NCBI RefSeq assembly: GCF_965363235.1
Contig: NC_134841.1
Coordinates: 38,345,440 to 38,409,439 of the forward strand
DNA length: 64,000 nt
Direction: 5' to 3'
From: Mytilus galloprovincialis
Taxonomy: Eukaryota; Mollusca; Bivalvia; Mytilida; Mytilidae
The position numbers and the translations under genes are program-made. The notes below the pieces were generated by a model that did not search any database, was not told the DNA's origin, and worked only from the letters and a program-made list of their open reading frames with translations. Position 1 is the stretch's first letter. Each line of letters opens with the position of its first letter. Positions 11,665-23,308 of the stretch are shown in pieces.

Positions 11665-12740
11665 AAATCTAGATGAATGACAGGTACAAAAGAAAAACTT
11701 GTAAAACAAATTATGTACACATTATCTTATAATACAAGTAATATTATGATGACATTGACCCAAGTGCACCAATGAAGTGTATTTTGCATTTATAGCAGAA
11801 AGCATAAAGAGTTGTTGCCTTAAGGAGAAGTCTCAATAGATAATTAAAATCATGTTTAACTGTGACTTATACTGCAAATCACATCGAATATTTCATACAT
11901 ATAAGTAATTAAATATATCAGCCGTATACCATTTTCTAAAACCGTTATTTGTTGACCTGTAGAAAAAAATTTGGTTCTTTCTGTCGCCTGGTTACTAATT
12001 GCAATAATATAAAACCACAATGATTTATCTTTATTCAAGATGATTATTTTTTTTATCTGTTTTAGTTTATTCAGAAATTTAATTCAGAAAAAAAATAAAT
12101 TGTAAGGAAATTATTTAGAAGTATATTTTGTGATTAACTTCAAAATGAACGTAAAACAAGAAAACTTGTTGTTCATTCATTATTGGATTATATAACTTTA
12201 TCTTATTTAAATTTGCATAATAAAATAGTATACTTTTGGGTTTGTATTGTTGATCTTGTGTATCACACGGGCGATAATCTTCAGAGTAAATGAATGTCGT
12301 TAGGATTAATGATCGGATACTCTAGATCTCTACCATAGATCAAATGACGTACAAGTCAATAACTATAGGTCACTGTATTATAGCCTTCAACGATGAAAAA
12401 AACCGATACCGTATAGTACGCTATAGAGGTTCCGAAATGATAAATTTAAAGAATTCGAACGAAAAAACATACAGCCTGATTTATATTCAATAAACGAAAA
12501 CCAAAAATATGTATAGCAGAGCAAACTACAACCGCTGAATTACAGGATCCCGGCTTTCTATAATATTCTACCAATGCCAATTTTTTTTCTGTTCCTCTCT
12601 ATCTCACTTATCTAACCGATACTGTTCACATGAATCAAGTATTCCTTGAGTGATTGTTTTTCTGAAGTCTTATAGTTTATATCATCATAATGGTGTGTAG
12701 TAATTCTATTTATTGCAAAGCAGTGTGTTTTTACTACCAG
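11665..12740 (+). repeat. Segmental duplication, copy B
   Basis: Second copy of the segment starting at 9640, same orientation, diverged by many substitutions and small indels and lacking about 700 bp from the middle of copy A. No coding potential seen. Confidence 0.75.
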
Positions 12741-13896
12741 GTGTCTTTTTGAAAATCTTGCAATATTAGGTCGCCAGATATCCCATATATCTTTTTTATT
12801 TAAATTTAGCTAATTTTGTTTATGATCCATATCTTTTGCTAGCATTTATAATTTCTCTATCCGTGAGATAATAATACATGATAACAATAATACAGGTTAT
12901 ATCATTTTCGGTCAAACTTCAGATACAACCAGTTTCTTTTAAAATTTGCAAATTTTAAAATATGCAGGATGCGTCCCTTCTTTGTCGTCAAGAATTCGTG
13001 CATCTTCGCTATCTAGGAATTAGGATCCGGCACCTCTTATACACCCTAGGTATATAAGGACAGAGCTTGAATATAGAACGGTGTGCCATTTAGTGGATAT
13101 ATAGTAATCACGCCTACTTAGACTACATAACTATTCACCATTGCAGAACGTGATTGTAAGAAGGTGTAAAACTTATACTTTGAAATTCAAGTATTTGCAC
13201 GAGTAACATGCCATCGCACTTAAATTAGTTTAAATATCACTAAAGATCCTCCTATATGTTTGCTGTTGTTTACTTTGATGGGTGGGGGTAAGTCTTGTTG
13301 CATAATCTGCAATTGACAATTGTTTATTTATATTCTACTAAATTCATCAATCCGAAAATATTCAGGGGAAGCTACGAGCATTTTAGATAATATCGAAATA
13401 ATTTTGATCAGCTCGGAAGAATCTTCAGCAGTTAAGAGCATATCGGAAAATATTGAGATAAGCTATGAGCAACTAATAAAATATCGGGAGCACTCATAAG
13501 TATCTCAAATAATGTTATAAAGGTACTAAAAACGATAGACAAGCGTGAGAAACTCGATAAAGAAGATGAAAGATTGTGGAACGACATGATGTTAACGAAG
13601 CAGGGTACATAAAGATCACAAGGCAAACTTCAATTACTTTTTTTTAGTACCTCCCAAAATAAAGACGTCACCATGATATGACATATGTATACCTGATAAT
13701 AAATCAACACCTAAATGTTTTGTATTTTTTTTTAATTTTTTTTTTAAAGAAAATGAAATGAACTATAGAAAAGCACAATACTTACATACATTGGTTAAGT
13801 TCTATTGCAGCATAATTGACATTTGATAAATAAAGCTATTGTTTTATGTCCTTTTTTGGCAGGCTTTCTAATTTTTAGCGTTCTAATTGAGGGTAA
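12741..13896. other. Intergenic, no supported gene
   Basis: AT-rich. A modestly open, charged stretch lies at 13366-13610 (readings such as SISENIEISYEQL and KREKLDKEDERLWNDMM in different frames) but it has stops and no homology I recognise. Confidence 0.45.
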
Positions 13897-14215
13897 ATAG
13901 TCATCAAAGGTACCAGGCTTATAATTAATAAGCCAGACGATTGTTTCGTCTACATAGAACTCAGCAGAGACGCTCAGATAAAAAAAACAGAAAACCAAAC
14001 AAATATGAAGTTGAAGATCATTGAGGACCCAAAATTCCAAAAAGTTGTGCCAAATACGGCTAAGGTAATCTTTGCCTGGGATGAGGAAAACCTTAGTATT
14101 TTTAATAATTCATAATTTTGCCAACCGTGAATTTATAAAAAGGACTATATAACTGATATACATGTCAACACCAAAGTTCTGACTACTGGTTTGTTGATCC
14201 AGCGATTTATGAAGT
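13897..14215 (-). repeat. Single copy of the ~360-bp repeat family
   Basis: Contains diverged forms of the family landmarks in order: GGTACCAGGC, GACGATTGTTTCGTCTACA, AGTTGAAGATCATTGAGGA and CTGACTACTGGTTTGTTGAT. Confidence 0.75.
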
Positions 14216-15894
14216 GGTGTTCTCATTTCTTATAATCTTGGATCAATACTGCTCTTGACACTTTCTATCCCAAAATTATCACCAGCTCATTATTTTTTAC
14301 ATCGATGCTACATTATTACTCCTCAGGAAAAAAGGACTTATATTGATTTGGCTATTGTTTAAGTCATTTTTTTGTCATAATGCTCATCACCTGTTTCGAT
14401 TCTTCCACTTCCTCGGCATTTACTTAAACGGCTTTGAGCGTTCCTGACGGCGGAAAATCCAGACATGTTCTCTGCATGCATGACTATAAAGTGTTGCTAT
14501 TATTAATAAATAGAATTTTTCTCAATCTGATTTTAATCTATTCAGTTCATAGAAAAATCTTAACCACTGGAAGACGCATTTGGAACAAGGATGAATATGA
14601 GCTCATGGAATCGTGCAAATACTGCAAACCAACTTGTTTTTGCCATCGATAGTTTTCCACGATTTGCGAGTAGAAAATTAACGCGAATATAAATCGTCAA
14701 AAATATGTTAAACTTGAATATTCCTGATTTAACTATAGCTACATGAAACTAATTGACAATAGCGACATTATATAGCCTCGTAAAGGACTATTAAAGCATC
14801 GACGCGAAATAAAGTTGGCCGTTGAAAAACGATAGATTAAAGTGCATGAACGTCTGAAATAATTCAAGCCGGAACATGAAGATGAAGTTAAGACTATATA
14901 TATTCTTTTACCAATAAAATATTCGTTAATGATACGACTTTCCTATTAGTAAATTCCAATTTTATCATACCTAATACCTAATGTATTATTACGTCCTTTA
15001 CGATTTACCTCCCCTGAAGCTTATCATTTTATCGAGCACTTCAAATCATTTTATTTATTGTCTTACTGACAAAATAAACAAAATACAAGTAAAAGTTGAT
15101 CAAAACCAGCAGCAACAGCAATACAGTTTTTCATACCCCGATGATCAGCAGAACAAATCATTTGAACAACAGCAGCTAAACAAAAACAAATTGGATATAT
15201 CTAAAACATGACACGGTTAAAACGAGCATGTGTTAACAGCAACAGCTGACAAACACTAAAACAAACTAAACCAGCATGACATGAGATGCGAGAGCATTTA
15301 AAATTTAGATCACAAAAACAAAGCGCGAATATCTTTAAACACATACTATAATAGAAAAACTGACAGCTACCTCCTTTAATTAGACGAAGAAACCATTTAA
15401 TCTGAAATTGTATTTATATCCACCTAGTTACCAAACATGAGAACGCAGACTTTATAGAATGCACTAGATATCTTATAAAAATAAAAAAATTCCGCAAGTC
15501 ACTTTCAATTCTCAGCAAAACAGTATACCGTTAAAACCTAAGGTAGTCAAGAATAATATAGCCACTACCTACCATGTCAAGAAATTGAAAACAAAAAATG
15601 CCGGTATTTTTTTGTCAATTTCTATTCCAAAAAACAGCGGGACGAAGGCTTCAATTCACGAACGCGCAGTAATCGCAAATAAAATGGCTTCTTATCACTG
15701 ATGTTACTTCCAGGCACGGTTGTAAAACAACTACTGTCCGTCTATTGATGGATGATTACATAGATGACGTCCTTTTCGGTACATGACGTCACGATGACTT
15801 TTCACTGAAAAATAAAATTGCAAAATACAAGCCCTACTAATAGCAACTGGACAGCAAAGATATTACGAAGGATAAAAAATATTCTGCTTCATAT
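14216..15894. other. Intergenic, low-complexity A/C-rich patch
   Basis: No gene supported. Around 15100-15260 CAG/CAA-rich sequence makes a short glutamine-rich frame that looks compositional. The remainder is AT-rich without recognised structure. Confidence 0.4.
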
Positions 15895-16260
15895 ATAATG
15901 TTATTTGAACATCCATAAAATAGGAGCGAAAGACACTAGAGGGACGGTGAAACTCATAGATCGAAAAGAAGCTGAAAAGCTTAGGCTAAAAATGAGGAAA
16001 AGGCAAACAGACTAACAACAACACAACATAAAAAAACTAAAGATAAGCAACAAGATCCACACCAAAAACAGGGGATAATTGCAGGTGCTACCGAATGGTA
16101 AGCAGATCCTACTCCACATGTGGCACCCGTCTTGTTGCGCATGTTATTACAAACCCGGTAATTAGTTCAATTCGGTTGGTCACATTCATAAAAAAAAGGA
16201 GGGGATTGTAGTTACGACGTAAGGAACATATCCGATAAGTATAATGCCGTCTTTGTCTTT
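15895..16260 (+). repeat. Dispersed repeat (family M3)
   Basis: Carries GAGGGACGGTGAAACTCATA, AGCAGATCCTACTCCACATG and TTGTAGTTACGACGTAAGGA in order, which I recognise as a common mussel repeat. Reverse fragments appear near 20140-20370, 21595-21690, 23660-23720 and 45570-45795. Confidence 0.65.
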
Positions 16261-16299
16261 TCAAGAGCAAGTTCTATCTGTATTCATGTTCTTCGTTAA

Positions 16300-16778
16300 A
16301 CATTTACAGTATAGTTTTTGTTCATTGTTGAATGTCGTACAGTGCCCTATAGTTGTTTACATCCTTTGTTCTTAGGTATGTCCTTTGATTGTGCAATTTA
16401 CATGTGGTCTCGAGCTAACCTAAAGTAGGGTATTCCAGATGCACATTCCGTTTCCGAGAAGCCACAATTATATGTTTATATAACCATTACATAAGATATT
16501 GAATGTTAAAATTTGTAAAAATACATGTAAAAATCGTCAAATAAAGCAAAATTTTTAATATTTGTCAATAAAATAAACTCTTAAGCAGATGTAAAATTAA
16601 TAATGTGGTTCAAGTGCATGTAAAACACGACGTTTACAATTCCTTGTTAGTGTTAATGTAACTGTTAGTGACAGTGATTAAAAATAGCAAGCACGTACGC
16701 GCAATGGTATAAAATTGATGAACAAAGGAAACTGGTTGCAAGCATCTAAAAGTACCACAGACACCGAAGGAAATACAG
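16300..16778 (+). promoter_or_regulatory. Promoter and non-coding first exon of glycine-rich gene 2
   Basis: Homologous to 3140-3544 and 63195-63645. The core block CACGTACGCGCAATGGTATA spans 16692-16711, followed by AAA. The first exon ends ...GGAAATACAG at 16778 with donor GTATGA. Similarity to the 63195 copy extends further upstream than to gene 1, suggesting those two promoters are the closer pair. Confidence 0.75.
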
Positions 16779-17591
16779 GTATGAAGTTTTATAAAAATAT
16801 TATTTTATTTTTTAGTGCACATAGGTGTTTTTTCAAACTAAGTTGAGTTTAAAATCAAAAGTGTACCAATTTCAATCATTTTCTTAGGAATAAAGAACAG
16901 AATTAATTGTAGTAAATTTCATGTTTTATTCATGATTATAATGTACATTGTGATACAACTTCATTTCAGGAAACATAATTATATCTTTTTATTATTATTC
17001 CAAAAACGCACTTTTTACGTTGAGACAATAACTTCTATTTGTAGATTTTATTTGAAATGTACGAAAAGCAATTTTTCTAAAAAAAATTATTGAAACAAAT
17101 ATGGGTTTGATTAAAAAAAATAAAATTATTATTTCCATACATGTATTTATATAAATTCAAAAGAAATTCTACATTATTATGATGTCTCAATTTTCTGCTT
17201 TTAATTTGCTAATTCAAGTATAAAAGATGAGCGGTCATTTGCTGTGACTGTGGAAGGATCTTGAATAAGATATTCTTTAGTTTGCACATGGGTCTGCATC
17301 AGATCGACAGCAGAAAAATTCTTGCAGTTATTCAATTTATGTTAAAAACCTTATTGCAAAACCAATTAAGATTTATCTTTTACGGTAATAAGATTTGTTG
17401 TATATAGTGAGCCTTGATAAAGACTGGCGTGAACGTTAGAATAAATACATGAAAAAGAATAAGATAGCACCTATGACCCCAAATATAATGGAATTTATGG
17501 TAAATGATCGACTTTTTAAAAAATGTCGATGTGTTGAAACTTTACAGTTCAGATTTTTTCAAACTGTAATACTTCTTTATTTATTTTAGGC

Positions 17592-20480
17592 ATGATGATG
17601 AATAGTTGTATAACATGTTTTGCTCTGTTGCTTGCAATTTCTCTTACTCATGCCAGTGGTGTATTTGGTGGCAGCGGAGGAGGTTTGTTACACTTATTTC
17701 ATAATTGAAAAACAACAGGTTGATTCTGTAAAATTAAATTTGATTTGATTTGATTTTTTTATGTTTAAACGCCCCTTTTAAGAATCGCTTTTTTGGCTAT
17801 TTCGTGGCAGTTAGTTGTTATCGATGGAGGAAGCCAGAGTGCCCGGAGAAAACTGACAATCCTATTTCATTAAGATTGGGTGGAGTGCACCCGCACGAGC
17901 CGTCTTCGAACACGAATGTCTAATACTCGTATTTTTGTCTATACTTAATCGCAATAATCAGTTCTAGTCTCAAAACAAAAAGTAAAAAACTGTTTAATTT
18001 AAAAAGTATAATGCGCTGTTCTTGATAAACTGACACCAGTAACTTTCAAAACAAAACAAAATATTTAAAATCCACGAGAATAGGTATTTGATAAATATGA
18101 CCTAAAATTAAAAGCAAATTACACCTAACGTCAACTTTGCCCAAGGTAGTTAAAACCTAGCTATCTTAATAATTTATCAATTTGTACGTGGATAATAAAG
18201 GAAAGTTTGTTATAAATTATATCACTGACTTTTCATCTGATGGTATTATCGGGAAAGTAATACTAATAAAGTTTTAAAAAAATATATATCTTTATTAGTT
18301 ATGCGCAATCGCATCTAATAAAACTATATGACATTATTTTAAGAATATTTTACAGACTGTAATCTAATACACTGTATGATTTTAATATTGCAGCCGCTAG
18401 TCTAGCAAGAAGAAACGTTGGTGTTGAACTTATTGGTGGTACTGGAATATCCGCTACTCTGACTGGAAGTGGTGCTAGTCAGTCAATCACACTCAGTATC
18501 AATGCATACCTCAGATTGATATACTATGTATCCGCTCTTGAAAAAGTTTGCTACAATGCTATCCAAGGTGGTTGGATGCCTAGAGGATTACTCGGTGGTC
18601 TTGGTTCTGGATTCACTGGTCAATTGGGTGGTGGAATTGCCGGACAGTTAGGAGGGTTTGGAGGTCTTGGTTCTGGATTCACTGGTCAATTGGGTGGTGG
18701 AATTGCCGGACAGTTAGGAGGGTTAGGAGGTCTTGGTTCTGGATTCACTGGTCAATTGGGTGGTGGAATTGCCGGACAGATAGGAGGGTTTGGAGGTCTT
18801 GGTGTGGGAGGATTAACAGGAAGTTTGGGTGGTGGAATATCTGGCGGATTCAACAGTGGGTTTGCTGGTAGAGCTAGTGGGTTTGGCAGTTCTAGTCTCT
18901 CAGGTAAATATAGAAAACTATAGTCAATAGTCAAAAGATATTATAGGATTTACACAATTAGAAATTAAAGGCTATGAAAGAAAATATTCTAACATGTTTT
19001 GTTTTTTTGTTAGAAATCGATTCAAATCTGTAATCTTAATAAAGAAATATCTCTTCGAAGTTATGTTCTGCCATACTTTTTTTTACATATTTGATGTATT
19101 GTAAATGTCAAGATTTGCTGTACTGCAATAAAACATAAAACAACGAAGCAAACGATATCAACCAATACTGTTTAATGATACCTGAATTATAGCGCACATA
19201 ATGTGGTTGTTAAAGCATCCATGTATGTCCCTCCAAATAAAACAAAAAAAATATCTATGACATATAAGTTTTCAAGGTACGTTTGTGACAAAAACATACT
19301 TTTATTAAGATTTACAATATTTGTCCTGCATAAAATATATTCTTCGACATTTTGGAAGATATTGGCATATATCTAAAAAATATATTAAAGATTCATTCAG
19401 CGAAACCAGGATAAAAAATCAGCAGAGAAAATCCTCATTCTGATTTAGACATTTATGCATTCTGTAAATCTGATGATATCTATGATTGTTTTTTTTTCTT
19501 TAACACCTCTATTTTTGATTAATGTATTTTGTTTGTGTGTTTCCTTCTGCTGGTTGTTATAGAATAAATAAATTTGCATTTTACAGGTTCCCTTCAAGGA
19601 AATTTAAGAGCTGGATTAAGAAGTGGGGCAATTGGAAAAGGTATGAATATGAACCTGTGATTATCAAATATTTAAACTTAATCTTTTTAGTTGTTTACCT
19701 TTGATATCACTTTTAATTTAATATATACAAGAGAACTTAAAATGAAAGATACTACCGACGAAAATAAATCTACTTCATATTTAGACCTTTTTTCGAAATG
19801 ACTACTGATGGTAGGTTAAATACCAAAATTTAAGACAAACGCGATGATTTTAATTTTCCTTTAGTCAACTTTCCATTTCTGTATAGCAACATTCCAGCGG
19901 CACCAGCGTATGGAGTATATGTGTCTCAATTGATACGTTACTCTAGATCTAGCTAAGTACGTTGATTTTGTTGAACGAGGAATACAGCTTCCTCAAAATT
20001 TGCTAACACAGGGCTATGAATCAATCAAATTAAGGTCATCACTCGAGATATTTTACGGTCGCCATCATGAGCTGATTGGCCATTATAAAAAGTGTGTCAG
20101 AAATCATATCTGATATTCTTCCTAAGTCATAATAACCTTCCATCATTACCGAACTGAACAAAGAAATAATACGACGGGTGCCGTATACGGGGTAGGAAAT
20201 ACTTACCCTTCCGGAGCACCTGATTTACCTGGTTTTTATTGGAGTTCGTGTTGTTTCTTATTTATTATTTGTAACTGTTGATGTAAATGTCTTTTGGTTT
20301 TATGAGTCTTTGCTTACACCTTGGTTTTGATTGTTATTGTCTTATTAACACATTATGTATTAAAGGAAATAGATCAGAATTAGAATGTTCTATAAGAAAG
20401 CTCCTTGTTTTCATTTTTTTTTCCTGTTGCGTAAGATTGCCATAGACAAATCCTTTCTATTTACAGGTGCTGCATATTAA
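17592..20480 (+). CDS. Secreted glycine-rich repeat protein 2 (222 aa, spliced)
   Basis: Coding exons are 17592-17682, 18394-18903, 19587-19640 and 20467-20480, phase 1 throughout; total 669 nt. Exon lengths 91, 54 and 14 equal those of gene 1, and only the repeat exon differs (510 against 891 nt). Residues 1-22 are a signal peptide nearly identical to gene 1. The N-terminal SGLSGSLSGAL repeats of gene 1 are absent, replaced by a short linker (ARRNVGVELIGGTG). The core SQSITLSINAYLRLIYYVSA is conserved. Three 22-residue repeats (GLGSGFTGQLGGGIAGQLGG) follow, then the shared tail ending GKGAAY. It is a paralogue of gene 1, probably an extracellular structural protein; the function is not known to me. 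AATAAA lies near 20560. Confidence 0.88.
17740..17945. repeat. Repeat fragment in intron 2 of glycine-rich gene 2
   Basis: Contains GGAGGAAGCCAGAGTGCCCG followed by GAGAAAAC, a motif I have seen in dispersed repeats of molluscs and fish. I do not assign it to a family. Confidence 0.45.
18594..18800 (+). repeat. Coding 66-bp tandem repeats in glycine-rich gene 2
   Basis: Three units of 66 nt encode GLGSGFTGQLGGGIAGQLGG plus two residues. They differ at only a few positions, so the array is young or has been homogenised. Confidence 0.92.
20045..20370 (+). repeat. Dispersed repeat, pair with 45483-45795
   Basis: About 320 bp nearly identical to 45483-45795 in the same orientation (TTTTACGGTCGCCATCATGA ... 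TTGTTTCTTATTTATTATTT). Its right part also resembles reversed M3. It lies in the last intron of glycine-rich gene 2. Confidence 0.85.
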
Positions 20481-20554
20481 ATATATATTTACTAGACGCT
20501 TAAAATTGATGAACAGATATCCTCATATCCTGATCTTCTTGGTGATTGTTATAA

Positions 20555-20575
20555 TTTATAAAATAAACTTATTCT
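20555..20575 (+). terminator. Polyadenylation signal of glycine-rich gene 2
   Basis: AAAATAAAC about 85 bp after the stop, in a 3' UTR matching that of gene 1. Confidence 0.7.
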
Positions 20576-21189
20576 TCTGAATCACAACATCGTCTTTCAA
20601 CTCCTTTATTCGCTTTTAACCTACTATTGAGCATGATTTTATAGAATATAACAGGAAGACACTATACGAAAAATGACTGCAAGTAACTTCAGTCGTAAGA
20701 TATTGTGTTACGTAAGAAAGTTTTGTTAGGAAGGATGAGAGTTCAAATTCAAAACATCCAAGTATAAAGATTCAGAGATGGGATTTTTTTTAACTTGGTA
20801 GACATAAGCACAATTAAGTTTGATATCGAGGTGTTTAAACTCATAATCATGCCATCGAAAAGTTTCACACCGTGGTATGAAAACAAAACTTTGTAATGTT
20901 TTTGTTATTTTTTTATTTACCAATATAAGGAAAGCCCAAAGTCATAGAATCAAAAGCCAACTATGATATCCGATAACCTTTAAACACGACAAACAAGTTA
21001 TGCAGGTTGACGATATTGGGCTTCAGAACAGAATGAATATTTTGTTTATAATGTTTTACTGATGAACTGGCGTTTGGTGGCCTAGGTATTTTCTGTTTGA
21101 ATTATTATCAGATTTTCTTGTTGCCATATATTTCCCTCAATCCAAAATGTTCACAAACCAATTCAAAACATTTGCAAAACAATAATCTA

Positions 21190-21425
21190 TACACTCTAGA
21201 CAAAAGACATGTGAAAACGATAAACACATCAAAACAAGTGTTGTACATGTCCTTATATAATAATACTAATGTTAATTTGACATTGACCCAAGTGCACCGG
21301 GGAAGAGTAATTTAACTATTGAATATACAAAAGACATAAAGAGTTCGTACATAAGGGAGATGTCTCTTCGGATAAGTTAAAAACATGGATAACTATACTG
21401 TATACGTCAAATCACATTAGATATA
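21190..21425 (+). repeat. Third copy of the 3'-flanking duplicated segment
   Basis: Matches 9640-9850 and 11665-11890 in order (GACATTGACCCAAGTGCACC, CATAAAGAGTT, then a shared AGTCTC/TGTCTC step). Its position after gene 2 suggests gene and flank were duplicated together. Confidence 0.65.
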
Positions 21426-22059
21426 GAAGACGTAAGGAGCCTTATTACTAATTCGATAATTGTTGATGTGAAGTAACTTAAGCTATATATAAATTATCAG
21501 CATATTTTGTAAGAATACCACTTCAGGTGTCATAGGTGTTTTAGGATATGCTAATCCATCCGTAGCACCTTAGATCACCTCAAACCGTTGGAGGGATCGT
21601 GTTGTTCAGTCTTTAGTTTTCTATGTTGTGTTTTGTGTACTGTGTTTCGTATGTTGGTCTTTTTTCTTTTGAGCCATGGTAATGTCAGTTTATTTTCAGT
21701 ATAGTCCACCATTTTCTACATAAGTCAATGCATGTTCCAAGTAGAGAATGGACAGATGCTTTTAATTTGTTTGCCGTTTTTGAGCTTCTTATTTAGAAAT
21801 TTGATAATAGACTTTCCGATTTAAATTTTCCTTCGGAGATCGGTATTTTTGTTAAATGTTTTAATCCCTAATTTAGAATATTAGAAAATATCGTTCAAAT
21901 AAATAAAGTCAACAGTAGTTTACCGCCATCGAAAAGTAAATACTCGATTAAGCAAAAAAAAAAATCCATGTAACAAACTTAAACGGAGGAATACAGCGGA
22001 AACAGAAAAACTGAATTACAACAAATGCTAAAGCCAAAACAGACATTGAAACTGACTAT

Positions 22060-22330
22060 GAACTTGGTATAGGACATTTTAAGACACATTAATGTGTTGA
22101 ACATGGTTTTATGGCTAGCCAAACCTTCTGTTTATCTAGCAATGTTAACAAATACTGCTAAAATATGCACTATATGATAGGAATACAATACAAACGAACG
22201 CAAGAACTCCCAGCACAGAGAAACACAGACATAAAATCATAATTATGATAGTACGTTATAACATATAAAACGCAAAATTACAACGGACACCTTCAATGAC
22301 AGCACATTAGGACATCACAAACGAAATATA
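22060..22330 (+). repeat. Dispersed repeat (family M4), diverged
   Basis: Contains ACTTGGTATAGGACATTTTA and GGTTTTATGGCTAGCCAAAC, as in the copies at 2690 and 62330. Confidence 0.6.
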
Positions 22331-23308
22331 ATCTGCGCGTCACATGAATCGATCAACGTCACAAAAAGTGACAATTGTTTTCTGACGTTTATATCATCAC
22401 AGGTAAATTTCTAAAAATAAAAAAGATTTGTCTTATTTATAATGTTATAAAGACGTACAAGAACATTAAAATGGGAATGATATTGTAAGGGTGTTATTTT
22501 ATGTATCTTCAAACGTTGGCAAGAATATTAAAATAGAAATGTGTTTGTAATTGTCTAATTGTAAAGACATTTTTCCGGAAAACAGAAACATCGACATTTA
22601 AAAGGACAATGAATTCACTCAGTGCAATTGATTATTTCAAGGAGTGATTTAAAACACTAAGGTAAATGTTGACCATAATTCTGATATTCCAGTTAAAAAT
22701 TTGCAGAAACTTTGTAGTGTTGAATCTCCAGTTGTCGAGGTTAATCCATCTACAGTGTCCAGTGTAGAGATTGAATTGAAATAATGCTGTTCCTGTGTAG
22801 AAGAGTCCATGAAAGTTTACGCACGATGTCTGAAGACACATTTAGTGTGAAAAAAGACGCAGTTGGCCTAAAATATGTTTATCAAACAATAATGAAATAG
22901 ACAAAAATAATGGGGCCAATACTAATCCATCCATATTACATACTACCAACAACTTGCTGGGTTTTGTAAGTTACAAAATGTATAAATATATAAATATATT
23001 ACTAGTAATGGAAAAGAAAGTATATGGACTGGCATTTTCATGGTATAAATAAGTATTGCTGACAAAAGAATCACCGTACAGACATGAACTTAAAAAGACA
23101 CAGATTTGTTATTACTGTTTTTCATCACACTGTAGTCTATAAGTCTGCTAAATAGATATTAAAGAATTAAAAATAAATCTCGGACAATTTTATGAAATAA
23201 AACAATTTAAAGAGAAATTATACATAATCAGTTAAATACAAATTTGAAATTGTAACATATTCATCAGATGATTAGTTCCAATTGATTGTGTTAGTTTCAT
23301 GCCTCCTT

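Noticed and set aside
13366-13610. Charged, helix-like open stretches
   Set aside because: Stops and frame changes break it, and I recognise no family; not enough to call a gene or an element.
21524-21575. Possible terminal exon after glycine-rich gene 2 (acceptor CCACTTCAG)
   Set aside because: Short open reading (GVIGVLGYANPSVAP) with no counterpart in gene 1 and no upstream partner exon; probably chance.
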